64,000 nucleotides of DNA, from positions 20,464 through 84,463 of the forward strand of contig JAGHZR010000019.1 of NCBI GenBank assembly GCA_017745295.1, given 5' to 3'. The notes below the pieces were generated by a model. That model did no database searches. It saw only the letters and a list, made by a program, of their open reading frames with translations, and had not been told where the DNA came from. How positions within the stretch are numbered: the first letter of the stretch is position 1; each line of letters starts with the position of its first letter. The DNA is from Novosphingobium sp. (lineage in GTDB: Bacteria; Pseudomonadota; Alphaproteobacteria; Sphingomonadales; Sphingomonadaceae). The position numbers and the translations under genes are program-made. Shown here in pieces: positions 26,161-36,832 of this stretch.

Positions 26161-26940
26161 TCAGGCGGCGGGCTGAACCTGCGGCCCCTTGCCCTGCGAG
26201 ACCTGGCGGCCGAAGATTTCACGCACGAGATCGAGCGAGAACAGGTGGGCGTAGATCAGCGGCAGCATGCCGTTCTGGTTCCACTGGCGCAGCACATCGC
26301 CGCGCACTTCGCGCAGCTTGGTCTCGTCGACCATCTGGAAGCCGCGATAGGTGAAGGGCTGGCCGGTGCCGATGTCGATGTTCAGCTCGCCGTCCATCAG
26401 CAGGTTGTGCTTGGCCAGTTCCGCCATGAAGTTCGCGGTCTTGGTGCCGGCGATCTCGAAGTTCTCGCAGAACTGGAGCATGTTCTTGGTGGTGTCGGTC
26501 GGCTCGGCCGGATCGGCGTCGGTGAACAGGGCTTCACCGTCGTCGCCTTCGCCCACCAGGTCGCTGGTCGGGTCGACGCAGAGCGACAGCTCTTCGGCAT
26601 CCGGACGCAGGCGCGCGAGCATGAAGGGATAGCGGCGCGCATAGGCCGGGATGTAGACGGGCGTGTTCACGGTGCCGTCTTCATCGACGTAGACGTTCAC
26701 GCCTTCGTTCATGCCCATCAGAATCAGCGGCACCGGGTTTTCGCCCGCGGTGAAGATGATCGGGAAGTGGCGCTGGGCCTGCGGGAATTCCTCGACGGTC
26801 AGCGGGATCGAGTTCACGCCGACGAGCCAGGTCGCCTTGTCGGTCGAGCGGGTCTTCCAGGTGGCGTGCTGCTGCGAATTGAGCGGCACGAGGTCCTTGT
26901 AGAACAGGGGCAGGGCAGGATTCTGCGGCGCTGTGGCCAT
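26161..26940 (-). CDS. SapC family protein
   Basis: This 259-residue protein belongs to the SapC family (PF07277 by resemblance). LFYKDLVPLNSQQHATW, IPLTVEEFPQAQRHFPIIF and YIPAYARRYPFML are characteristic. The family is named for a Campylobacter S-layer protein but its role in alphaproteobacteria is unproven. It has no clear signal peptide. GGAGAG lies about 7 bases before the ATG. It is monocistronic, with hairpins after the stop. Confidence 0.85.
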   Translation of the reverse strand: MATAPQNPALPLFYKDLVPLNSQQHATWKTRSTDKATWLVGVNSIPLTVEEFPQAQRHFPIIFTAGENPVPLILMGMNEGVNVYVDEDGTVNTPVYIPAYARRYPFMLARLRPDAEELSLCVDPTSDLVGEGDDGEALFTDADPAEPTDTTKNMLQFCENFEIAGTKTANFMAELAKHNLLMDGELNIDIGTGQPFTYRGFQMVDETKLREVRGDVLRQWNQNGMLPLIYAHLFSLDLVREIFGRQVSQGKGPQVQPAA

Positions 26941-27086
26941 TGCGTTACTCTCCGCAAGACAGGGAAATTTTTGAAGGCGACGCTTTAGAAGCTGGGCGGG
27001 TCCCGCGCAAGCGCGCTGACCCGCCGAAACGAGGATATTGGGCGAGTCGGGAGGGCAGCTGGCCCAATACCGGCGAATTCGTCAGT

Positions 27087-28511
27087 TCAGATCAGCTTTC
27101 CGGGGTTGAACAGGCCCTTGGGATCGAGGGCCTGCTTGACCGCGCGCAGCATCGACAGGGCCACCGGATCGCCGAGGCGCGCCAGTTCGTCCCGCTTGAG
27201 CTGGCCGATTCCGTGCTCGGCGGAAATCGAGCCGCCCCATTCGGTGACGAGATCGTGCACGTAGCGGCTGATCGTCTTGCCCTCGTTCGCCTGCCAAGCC
27301 GGGCCGTCGGTCACGCTGGGGGCGATGACGTGGTAGTGGACGTTGCCGTCGCCGAGGTGTCCGAAAGCGATCGCCTCGGTGCCGGGCCATTTCGCCTCTA
27401 TCATCGGAATGGTTTTTTCCACGAAGTCCGGCATCTTCTCGACCGGCACCGAGATGTCGTGCTGCACGGCGGGGCCGCGAGCGCGCTCGGCGGGCGAGAT
27501 CGATTCGCGGATCAGCCACATGGCCTCGGCCTGGGCTTCGCTGGCGGACATCGCCGCGTCTTCCACGAGTTCCGCCTCGAAGGCGTCGGCCATCATCGCC
27601 TCGCAGCGGTCGCGCAAAGTGGCGGCGGACGCGCGGTCGGCGACGACTTCGATCAGCACATGCCAGGCATGGGCCTCGGCCAGAGGCGCGCGGGCATCGG
27701 GCAGATGGTCGAGAACGGCTTCGAGACAGGCCTGCGGAAGGACCTCGAAGCCCTCCAGCGCCTCGCCTACCGCTGTCTCGCAATGGAGCAGCAGCTTGCG
27801 CGCGATCCCGAGCGAGGGAACGCCGGCCCAGATCACCACGCGCTCGGCCACGGCGGGCAGGAGTTGCAGGGTCGCGGCGGTTACCACGCCCATCGTGCCT
27901 TCGGAGCCGATCAGCAGCTGCTTGAGGTCAAACCCGCGATTGTCCTTCTTGAGCGGGGTCAGCATCGAGAAGATCTGTCCATCCGGCAAGACCGCCTCAA
28001 GCCCCAGCACCAGCGCGCGCATCGAGCCGTGGCGCAGGACCTGGGTGCCGCCGGCATTGGTGGAGATCAATCCGCCGACCGTCGCCGAACCCTTGCCGCC
28101 GAGCGACAGGGGGAAGCGCAAGTCCTGAGCCTCTGCCGCCTCGTGCAGGGTCTGGAGCACGACTCCGGCCTCGCAGGTGACTTGCCGGGCCTCGGTGTCG
28201 AGCGCGCGAATCGCGTTCATCCGCCGCAGCGACAGGATCAGCGCGGCGCCGGAGGCATCGGGCGTGGCGCCGCCCGACATGCCGCTGTTGCCGCCTTGCG
28301 GAACGATCGGCACACCGTACCGGGCGCAGAGCCGCACCAGCCCCGCCACTTCCTGCGCATTGGCAGGGGAGGCGAGGGCGAGCGTCTTGCCGGTATAACG
28401 CCCGCGCCAGTCGGTGAGCCAGGGCGTCAGCAGGTCGGCATCGGTCGTCAGTCCGCGCGGACCGAGGAGGTCGAGAGCTTCGGCGAGGAAGTCGGCATTG
28501 TTCGTCGTCAT
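27087..28511 (-). CDS. FAD-binding oxidoreductase (GlcD / D-2-hydroxyglutarate dehydrogenase-like)
   Basis: This 474-residue flavoprotein has an N-terminal PCMH-type FAD domain and a C-terminal FAD-linked oxidase domain. IVPQGGNSGMSGGA is the FAD-binding loop, and the C-terminal HLGDGNVHYHV and EHGIGQLKRDEL carry the metal and substrate residues. These are features shared by D-lactate, glycolate and D-2-hydroxyglutarate dehydrogenases. The D2HGDH/lactate group fits best. The start at 28511 (MTTNNADF) is preferred over the open extension to 28607. Electron acceptor and exact substrate are inferred only. Confidence 0.87.
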   Translation of the reverse strand: MTTNNADFLAEALDLLGPRGLTTDADLLTPWLTDWRGRYTGKTLALASPANAQEVAGLVRLCARYGVPIVPQGGNSGMSGGATPDASGAALILSLRRMNAIRALDTEARQVTCEAGVVLQTLHEAAEAQDLRFPLSLGGKGSATVGGLISTNAGGTQVLRHGSMRALVLGLEAVLPDGQIFSMLTPLKKDNRGFDLKQLLIGSEGTMGVVTAATLQLLPAVAERVVIWAGVPSLGIARKLLLHCETAVGEALEGFEVLPQACLEAVLDHLPDARAPLAEAHAWHVLIEVVADRASAATLRDRCEAMMADAFEAELVEDAAMSASEAQAEAMWLIRESISPAERARGPAVQHDISVPVEKMPDFVEKTIPMIEAKWPGTEAIAFGHLGDGNVHYHVIAPSVTDGPAWQANEGKTISRYVHDLVTEWGGSISAEHGIGQLKRDELARLGDPVALSMLRAVKQALDPKGLFNPGKLI

Positions 28512-28672
28512 GAGAGCGCTATGACACAGGCGCGAAAGGGTTTCATCCCAGCAGTTTGCGGGATATCGCCTTCCACGTGCGTTGTGCCGAGTTAAGCGCT
28601 GGTTCAAGCTCTTGGTTTAACGCCAGGTGATAGTGGGCTAGCTGAACCTGCATCCGGGGACCGTTTCTTTTC

Positions 28673-29278
28673 ATGAATCTCGCTTCCGTCCTGCTCTATC
28701 CCTTTGCGCTGCTGCTGCCTGCAGTCGGCCTGGGCGGTGCGCGCACGAAGCATGACGATCGCCGGGAAGTCACGGCCGCGCCCGCAGTGCCGGAACAGCA
28801 GGGCTATGTCTGGCCCGAGGAATTGCCCGATTCGCCAAGCGCCCTGCCTTTTGCGGTAGACGCCTTCACGCATGTCGAGCCCGACAGCGCATGGCAGGTG
28901 CGAATCGAGCAGCGCATGACGATTCGCATCACCCCGCGCGCGCAGATGCCTTCGCCGCCGGATATGCTGATGGGCATGCCGGGGCGGGGCGATGCACCGC
29001 GTTATTCGGAGCGCAAGATCGGCAAGTGCCTGCCGATGTCGGGCATCGCCGGGGTTCAGCCCGACGGTCAGAGCCGCCTCCTGCTGTTCATGCGTGATCG
29101 CCGGGTGGTCGGCGCGGACCTTGAGCGCGGCTGCCGGGCGGGGGCATTCTACTCGGGCTTTCTTCTCTCGCGCACGTCGGATGGGCAGCTTTGCGTCGAT
29201 CGCGACGAATTGCTGTCGCGCAGCGGAACGACCTGCAAGCTGACGCGCATTCGCCAGTTGGTGGTGGCCGGTCGCTGA
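28673..29278 (+). CDS. Exported protein of unknown function
   Basis: This 201-residue protein starts with a signal peptide (MNLASVLLYPFALLLPAVG). The mature part carries four cysteines (KCLPMSG, RGCRAG, QLCVDRD, TTCKLTR), probably two disulfides. The remainder has a beta-rich look (VRIEQRMTIRITPR, LLLFMRDRRVVGAD). I recognise no named family. It is likely periplasmic. A near-match to a CtrA site lies about 70 bases upstream. Confidence 0.7.
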   Translation: MNLASVLLYPFALLLPAVGLGGARTKHDDRREVTAAPAVPEQQGYVWPEELPDSPSALPFAVDAFTHVEPDSAWQVRIEQRMTIRITPRAQMPSPPDMLMGMPGRGDAPRYSERKIGKCLPMSGIAGVQPDGQSRLLLFMRDRRVVGADLERGCRAGAFYSGFLLSRTSDGQLCVDRDELLSRSGTTCKLTRIRQLVVAGR

Positions 29279-29484
29279 GAGGAGGCGGCGACGGTTTGTC
29301 GGGCCGAATCGCCATGTATGCGCGGATTTCCTTGACTTCTGCGGGATTTTCCGCATAGGCGGCGCGCAGGTGTACGATTGGCATGCGCGTGGATCGATTG
29401 ATTCGTGGCTCGCTGCCGCGCCGCGACATTTTCGAAGTACCCCGTATTTCTCGCAAGACTCCTGCCAACGAGACCTGTCTGTCT

Positions 29485-30900
29485 ATGAACTTTGCCGATC
29501 TCGGCCTTTCCGACGAATTGCTGCAAGCGGTGGAAACCGCGGGCTACAGCGAACCGACTCCGATCCAGGCGCAGGCGATTCCGCCGGTACTGATGATGAA
29601 GGACCTGATCGGTATCGCCCAGACCGGCACCGGCAAGACGGCCAGCTTCGTGCTGCCGATGATCGACATTCTCGCCCACGGCCGCCGCCGCGCGCTGATG
29701 CCGCGCTCGCTCATCCTTGAGCCGACGCGCGAACTGGCCGCCCAGGTTGCCGAGAACTTCGAGAAGTACGGCAAGAACCACGACCTCAAGATGGCGCTGC
29801 TGATCGGCGGCGTGCAGATGGGCGACCAGCTCAAGGCCCTGTCCGCCGGCGTCGACGTGCTCATCGCCACCCCGGGCCGCCTGATGGACCTGTTCGAGCG
29901 CGGCAAGATCATGCTGACCGGCTGCGAACTGCTCGTCATCGACGAAGCGGACCGCATGCTCGACATGGGCTTCATTCCCGACATCGAGACGATCTGCTCG
30001 AAGCTGCCGACCAACCGGCAGACCTTGCTGTTCTCGGCGACGATGCCGCCGGTCATCAAGAAGCTGGCGGACCGCTTCCTGTCGAACCCCAAGTATATCG
30101 AAGTCGCCCGCCCGGCATCGACGAACACGAATATCGTCCAGCACAAGGTGGCCGTGCAGACGCGCAAGAAGCGCGAAGTCCTGCGCCACCTGCTGCGCAA
30201 CGACAACGTCTCGACCGCGATCATCTTCGCCAACCGCAAGACGACCGTGCGCGAACTGGCCAAGAGCCTGAAGAGCCATGGCTTTGCCGCAGGCGAAATT
30301 CACGGCGACATGGATCAGCCAGCCCGTCTAGCCGAACTCCAGCGCTTTAAGGACGGCACGGTCAACATTCTCGTCGCTTCCGACGTCGCCGCGCGCGGTC
30401 TCGACGTGAAGGGCGTGAGCCACGTCTTCAACTTCGACACGCCTTGGCATCCGGACGACTACGTGCACCGCATCGGTCGTACCGGTCGTGGCGGCGCGTC
30501 GGGCCGGGCCTTTACGTTCGTTTCGCCGGAAGACGCCGAAGCGATCGAGAACGTCGAGAAGCTGACCGGCGGCAAGATCCCGGTCTACGAGATGCCTGCC
30601 GCCGAAGCGGCCGAGGCGCCCAAGGCCGCTGTCCGCGAGGACAAGCCCCGCCGCGAGAAGCGTGAGCGTGCACCGGTTCGCGAGGAACGTCCCGCACCCC
30701 GTGAGGAACGTCAAGCGTCCCGTGAAGAGCGCCCTGCCGTCCGCGAAGAGCGCGCACCCCGCCGCGAAAGCCGGGGCGACGAGCAGCGCCGCGAGCGCCG
30801 CGCGGATGGCAACCGTTCGCGCCGCCGCGACGAAGAGCCTGCGGATGACGGCTGGAACGGCCCGATTCCCGAATTCCTGAGCGTTTCGGCTCTGGCCTGA
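29485..30900 (+). CDS. DEAD-box RNA helicase with charged C-terminal tail
   Basis: This 471-residue ATP-dependent RNA helicase is of the RhlE/DeaD type. In order are the Q motif (GYSEPTPIQAQAIP), motif I (AQTGTGKT, 45-52), PTRELA, TPGRLMD, motif II DEAD (153-156), SAT, and motif VI HRIGRTGRGG. After about residue 370 a low-complexity tail follows, with repeated REERPA/REERQA units and Arg-rich ends, probably RNA-binding. The start at 29485 (MNFADLGLSD) matches the family; the frame is open to 29383. Likely roles are ribosome assembly or mRNA decay. Confidence 0.9.
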   Translation: MNFADLGLSDELLQAVETAGYSEPTPIQAQAIPPVLMMKDLIGIAQTGTGKTASFVLPMIDILAHGRRRALMPRSLILEPTRELAAQVAENFEKYGKNHDLKMALLIGGVQMGDQLKALSAGVDVLIATPGRLMDLFERGKIMLTGCELLVIDEADRMLDMGFIPDIETICSKLPTNRQTLLFSATMPPVIKKLADRFLSNPKYIEVARPASTNTNIVQHKVAVQTRKKREVLRHLLRNDNVSTAIIFANRKTTVRELAKSLKSHGFAAGEIHGDMDQPARLAELQRFKDGTVNILVASDVAARGLDVKGVSHVFNFDTPWHPDDYVHRIGRTGRGGASGRAFTFVSPEDAEAIENVEKLTGGKIPVYEMPAAEAAEAPKAAVREDKPRREKRERAPVREERPAPREERQASREERPAVREERAPRRESRGDEQRRERRADGNRSRRRDEEPADDGWNGPIPEFLSVSALA

Positions 30901-30911
30901 GGCCTGTTCAG

Positions 30912-30935
30912 GGGACCGCACAAGCGGTCCCTTGC
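30912..30935 (+). terminator. Candidate terminator after the DEAD helicase
   Basis: The stem GGGACCGC / GCGGTCCC closes a 4-base ACAA loop and is followed by TTGC, so the T-tract is weak. Confidence 0.45.
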
Positions 30936-30993
30936 CTGCCGCCAAGAACCCGTGCCAGACTGTCCCCATCACCGGGCAGTGGGAACGGATTCG

Positions 30994-32427
30994 ATGAAGA
31001 TCAGGCATTTACTGGCATTTTCCGGCGCGCTTTCCGCATCCTGCGCGGCATCGACCGATCCGATAACCGAAGTGCGTGTCGAACAGGGCAGGCTTTCCGG
31101 CAGTGTCGAGGACGGCGTGGCGAGTTGGAAGGGCATTCCTTTTGCCGCACCGCCGGTCGGCCCCTTGCGGTGGCGCGCCCCCCAGCCTGCCGCCTCCTGG
31201 CAGGATGTCCGCCCCGCGACCGCCTATGGCCACGACTGCATGCAGAAGCCCTTCGACGGCGACGCGGCGCCCCTAGGCACCCCGCCCGCCGAGGACTGCC
31301 TCTACGCCAATGTCTGGCGGCCCGCCGCGTTCAAGGGCAAGCTGCCGGTCGTCGTGTGGATCTACGGCGGCGGCTTCGTGAACGGCGGTGCTTCGCCGCC
31401 GACTTATGCTGGTGCGCAACTCGCCAGACAGGGCGTCCTGTTCTTCAGCTTCAACTACCGCGTCGGCCGCTTCGGCACTTTCGCGCATCCTGCGCTCGTC
31501 AAGGCCGGTGAAGACGGCGGGCAGGTCGGCAACTACGGCTTCATGGACCAGATCGCTGCGCTGCGCTGGGTGAAACGCAACATCGCGGTTTTCGGTGGCG
31601 ATCCGGACAATGTGACGATCATCGGCGAGAGCGCGGGCGGGATGTCGGTGCACAATCTCGTGACCTCGCCCGAGTCGGAAGGCCTGCTCGCCAAGGCCGT
31701 AGTAATGTCTGGCAGCAACGGCACCAGCCTGGCCGAGACCGATCTTTCCGCCGTGGAGGCGGTCGGCGAGCGATTCGCGCGAAGCAAGGGCATCGAATCC
31801 GATGACCCGCAGGCTCTGGCGAAATTGCGCGCGCTTTCGGCGGAGCAGGTGACGGACGGGCTCAATCTCATAGCGCTGTTCGCCCCGGCAGGCGGGCCGC
31901 GCACTTTTGCCAGCCCCTTCGTTGACGGCCGCATCGCGGTGGACCAGCGCAAGGCCTATGAAGAGCAGCGTTTCCACCGGGTTCCGATGATGATCGGTGC
32001 CACGAGCGACGATATCGGTGGGGTCACGGGCGGCATGGTCGCCGGGGCGCGGCAGCTTTCCGGTCTGGTCGCCAAAGCGGGAGTTCCGGTCTACGAATAT
32101 CGCTTTTCCTACGTCGCCTCCTCGATCGAAACGCCGGGGAAAGGGGCGGGGCACGCCACCGACATCCCCTTCTTCTTCGATACGCAGGCGGTGAAATACG
32201 GGAGCAAGACCAGCGCGCGCGACAACGGCGTAGGCCGCACGATCAGCGCCTATCTCGTGAACTTTGCCCGCACCGGCAATCCCAACGGCGGCTCCCTGCC
32301 GAAGTGGTCGGCCCGCAGCGGGGAGGGCACGGCAATTCTCGACTTCGCGCCCGATGGTACCGCGAAGTTCGGGACGGACCCGTGGTTGGCGCAGATCAGC
32401 GGGGCCCCGGCCACGGCCGGACTCTGA
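30994..32427 (+). CDS. Type B carboxylesterase (exported)
   Basis: This 477-residue alpha/beta-hydrolase of the carboxylesterase/para-nitrobenzyl esterase family shows EDCLYANVWRP, the oxyanion loop IYGGGFVNGG, and the nucleophile S213 in GESAGGMS; a His in GAGHATDIPFF and an acid between them complete the triad. The start at 30994 gives a signal peptide (MKIRHLLAFSGALSASCA); an SASC lipobox is imperfect, so lipoprotein status is doubtful. The substrate is unknown. It is convergent with uvrD. Confidence 0.85.
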   Translation: MKIRHLLAFSGALSASCAASTDPITEVRVEQGRLSGSVEDGVASWKGIPFAAPPVGPLRWRAPQPAASWQDVRPATAYGHDCMQKPFDGDAAPLGTPPAEDCLYANVWRPAAFKGKLPVVVWIYGGGFVNGGASPPTYAGAQLARQGVLFFSFNYRVGRFGTFAHPALVKAGEDGGQVGNYGFMDQIAALRWVKRNIAVFGGDPDNVTIIGESAGGMSVHNLVTSPESEGLLAKAVVMSGSNGTSLAETDLSAVEAVGERFARSKGIESDDPQALAKLRALSAEQVTDGLNLIALFAPAGGPRTFASPFVDGRIAVDQRKAYEEQRFHRVPMMIGATSDDIGGVTGGMVAGARQLSGLVAKAGVPVYEYRFSYVASSIETPGKGAGHATDIPFFFDTQAVKYGSKTSARDNGVGRTISAYLVNFARTGNPNGGSLPKWSARSGEGTAILDFAPDGTAKFGTDPWLAQISGAPATAGL

Positions 32428-32433
32428 CCGCGA

Positions 32434-34731
<2,298 letters not shown>

Positions 34732-34780
34732 CCGCGAACATCTAGAGAACGGGGGTGAGCGGCGCAAGGCCGCTTCGCGG

Positions 34781-35371
34781 TCAGTCCTCGCTGCGGCGCA
34801 GGATATGCAGGCGGGCCTTGCCGACATCGCGGGTGGCTTCCACCGCGAAGCCGCGAATGGAGACCGATTCCGCCTTGCCGGTTTCGAGGCAGAGCCAGGT
34901 CTGCTCGCCGATCCAGCCGAGCCGGTTGAGCTTGTCGATCGCGACGCTGCCCGCTCCGGTCTCGTAAGGCGGGTCGAGCAGCACGAGGTCGAGCGTTCCC
35001 TTGGCGGCGCCCAGCGACATCACCGAACTGGCGCGCACGTCGGTCTGGGCCTGCGCGTGCAAGTTGGCGATATTGCTGCGGATCGCGCGGATCGCCGCCG
35101 GGTCCTGATCGACGAAGAGGCAGTGCGCGGCCCCGCGCGACAGCGCTTCGAGGCCGAGCGCCCCCGATCCCGCGAAGAGATCGGCGACTTTCAGGCCCTC
35201 GAAGGTGCCGAGTCGGCTCGCCAGCATCGAGAACAGCGTCTCGCGCGTGCGGTCCGCAGTCGGGCGGGTGGTGTCGCCCTCGGGCGCGGCCAGCTTGCGA
35301 CCGCGCCATTCCCCGGCAACTATGCGCAATCCTGTTTTCAGGGGCCCGGTCTTTGCAGCGCCGCCCTTCAT
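34781..35371 (-). CDS. rsmD: 16S rRNA (guanine(966)-N(2))-methyltransferase
   Basis: This 196-residue SAM-dependent methyltransferase modifies G966 of 16S rRNA. RIVAGEWRGRKL, then DLFAGSGALGLEALSRGA (SAM motif) and the N-methyltransferase motif LLDPPY are present. Its ATG (35369-35371) overlaps the rluB stop (35368-35370) as ATGA, so it is translated from the same mRNA. Length is normal for RsmD. Confidence 0.93.
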   Translation of the reverse strand: MKGGAAKTGPLKTGLRIVAGEWRGRKLAAPEGDTTRPTADRTRETLFSMLASRLGTFEGLKVADLFAGSGALGLEALSRGAAHCLFVDQDPAAIRAIRSNIANLHAQAQTDVRASSVMSLGAAKGTLDLVLLDPPYETGAGSVAIDKLNRLGWIGEQTWLCLETGKAESVSIRGFAVEATRDVGKARLHILRRSED

Positions 35372-36732
35372 ACCTTGCTGCCCGGAAGCGAGCGGCGGAA
35401 GTTTTCGAGGTCGCGCGGGGAAATCTCGATGGCCATGCCCTTGGGCAGGTCGAGCAGGCGGAACGGGCCGTAGGAGGTGCGGATCAGGCGGCTGACCTGA
35501 AGGCCGAGATGCTCCAGCACGCGGCGCACTTCGCGGTTCTTGCCTTCGGTCAGGGTCATTTCGATCCACTGGTTGCGCCCGGTGCGGCGCTCCATGTTGG
35601 CGTCGATCTTGCCGTAGACGACGCCTTCGATCTCGATGCCCTCGATCAGGTCTTCGAGCTGCGCCTGCGAGATATCGCCGAAGGTACGCGCGCGGTAGGT
35701 GCGCGGCACGCCGGTGGCGGGCAGTTCCAGCTCGCGCTTGAACGTGCCGTCGTTGGTCAGGAGCAGCAGGCCCTCGGTGTTGAGGTCGAGGCGGCCGATC
35801 GGCATTACCCGGCCGCTGCCTTCGGGCAGGGCATTGCGCAGCGCGGTGTAGATCGTCGGACGGCCGGCGGGGTCACGCTCGGCGGTGAGCAGGCCGGCGG
35901 GCTTGTGGAAGGCGAAGAGGCGGGTTTCTTCCGCATCCTGCACCGGATTGCCGTCCACGGTGATGCCGCGCAGGCTGGTGAGCACGGTCGAGGGGGTCTC
36001 GATGACATCGTCGCCCAGCTTGACGCGGCCCTCGATGATCAGGCGCTCGACCTCGCGGCGGCTGGCGACACCGGCGCGGGCGAGCAGCTTGGCGATGCGT
36101 TCGCCTTCGCGCACCGGCATTCCGGGCGTCTTCGGCGTGGGTGCGGCAGCCTGCGGAGCCGCACGGGGCGGCTTGCGGCGGGGGCGCTCGGCGTCCGAAT
36201 ACCGGGTATCGGCGGAACGGGGACCGCCGCGCGCGGCATAGGCGCCGCCGCGCGGGGTGAATTCGCCGGAGCGGGCGCCGGGGGCTCGGCGCGGTGCGCC
36301 GTCACGGGCAGGGCGCTCGCCGCGGGCAGGGCCTTCGTCACGGAACGGTCGTTCGCCGCGGGCCGGGCGTTCCGTGCGGCTCGGGCGTTCGTCCCGCGAG
36401 CGCCGTTCGTCGCGGACGGGGCGTTCGTTGCGGCCGAAGATTTCGCCGCGATCGCTGCGCCCGCCGCGAGCCGGGCGGTCGTCCCGCGCCGAGCGGGTAT
36501 CGCGCGAAACGCCGTCGCGAGGACCACGGCCACGTCCGCCGTTTTCGTCCCGGCGACCGTCCTCGCGCCCGGCTCCGTCGGCGCCGCGCCGACCTCCGGG
36601 GCCTGAATGGGCGTTATAGCGGCTGCCGGAGCCGGTGCCTGAACCGGTACGGGCGGGGCCACGGGAAGAGCCGCCATCGCGGTAGGAGCCGCCGCGCTTC
36701 GGGCCGCCGGACTTGAAAGGAGGTTTGGACAT
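35368..36732 (-). CDS. rluB: Ribosomal large-subunit pseudouridine synthase B with long disordered N-terminus
   Basis: This 454-residue RsuA/RluB-family pseudouridine synthase modifies 23S rRNA near position 2605. The functional part is the C-terminal 240 residues: an S4 domain (IAKLLARAGVASRREVERLI), the catalytic GRLDLNTEGLL (Asp), then the C-terminal helix. Before it lies a roughly 210-residue low-complexity region of Arg, Gly, Asp, Ser and Pro with repeats such as RDERPSR and ARGERP. That makes it much longer than E. coli RluB (291 aa). The start at 36732 (MSKPPFKSGG) is chosen; the frame continues to 36789. rsmD follows with ATGA overlap. Confidence 0.88.
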   Translation of the reverse strand: MSKPPFKSGGPKRGGSYRDGGSSRGPARTGSGTGSGSRYNAHSGPGGRRGADGAGREDGRRDENGGRGRGPRDGVSRDTRSARDDRPARGGRSDRGEIFGRNERPVRDERRSRDERPSRTERPARGERPFRDEGPARGERPARDGAPRRAPGARSGEFTPRGGAYAARGGPRSADTRYSDAERPRRKPPRAAPQAAAPTPKTPGMPVREGERIAKLLARAGVASRREVERLIIEGRVKLGDDVIETPSTVLTSLRGITVDGNPVQDAEETRLFAFHKPAGLLTAERDPAGRPTIYTALRNALPEGSGRVMPIGRLDLNTEGLLLLTNDGTFKRELELPATGVPRTYRARTFGDISQAQLEDLIEGIEIEGVVYGKIDANMERRTGRNQWIEMTLTEGKNREVRRVLEHLGLQVSRLIRTSYGPFRLLDLPKGMAIEISPRDLENFRRSLPGSKV

Positions 36733-36832
36733 TCGCCCGCCCATACCTGTTGATCGCCGCTTCATCCAGCCTTCCCTTCGGGAAACCATGCGTTAGGGTC
36801 GCCGGCGGTTCGCTCACGATGGAGAAAACGGG

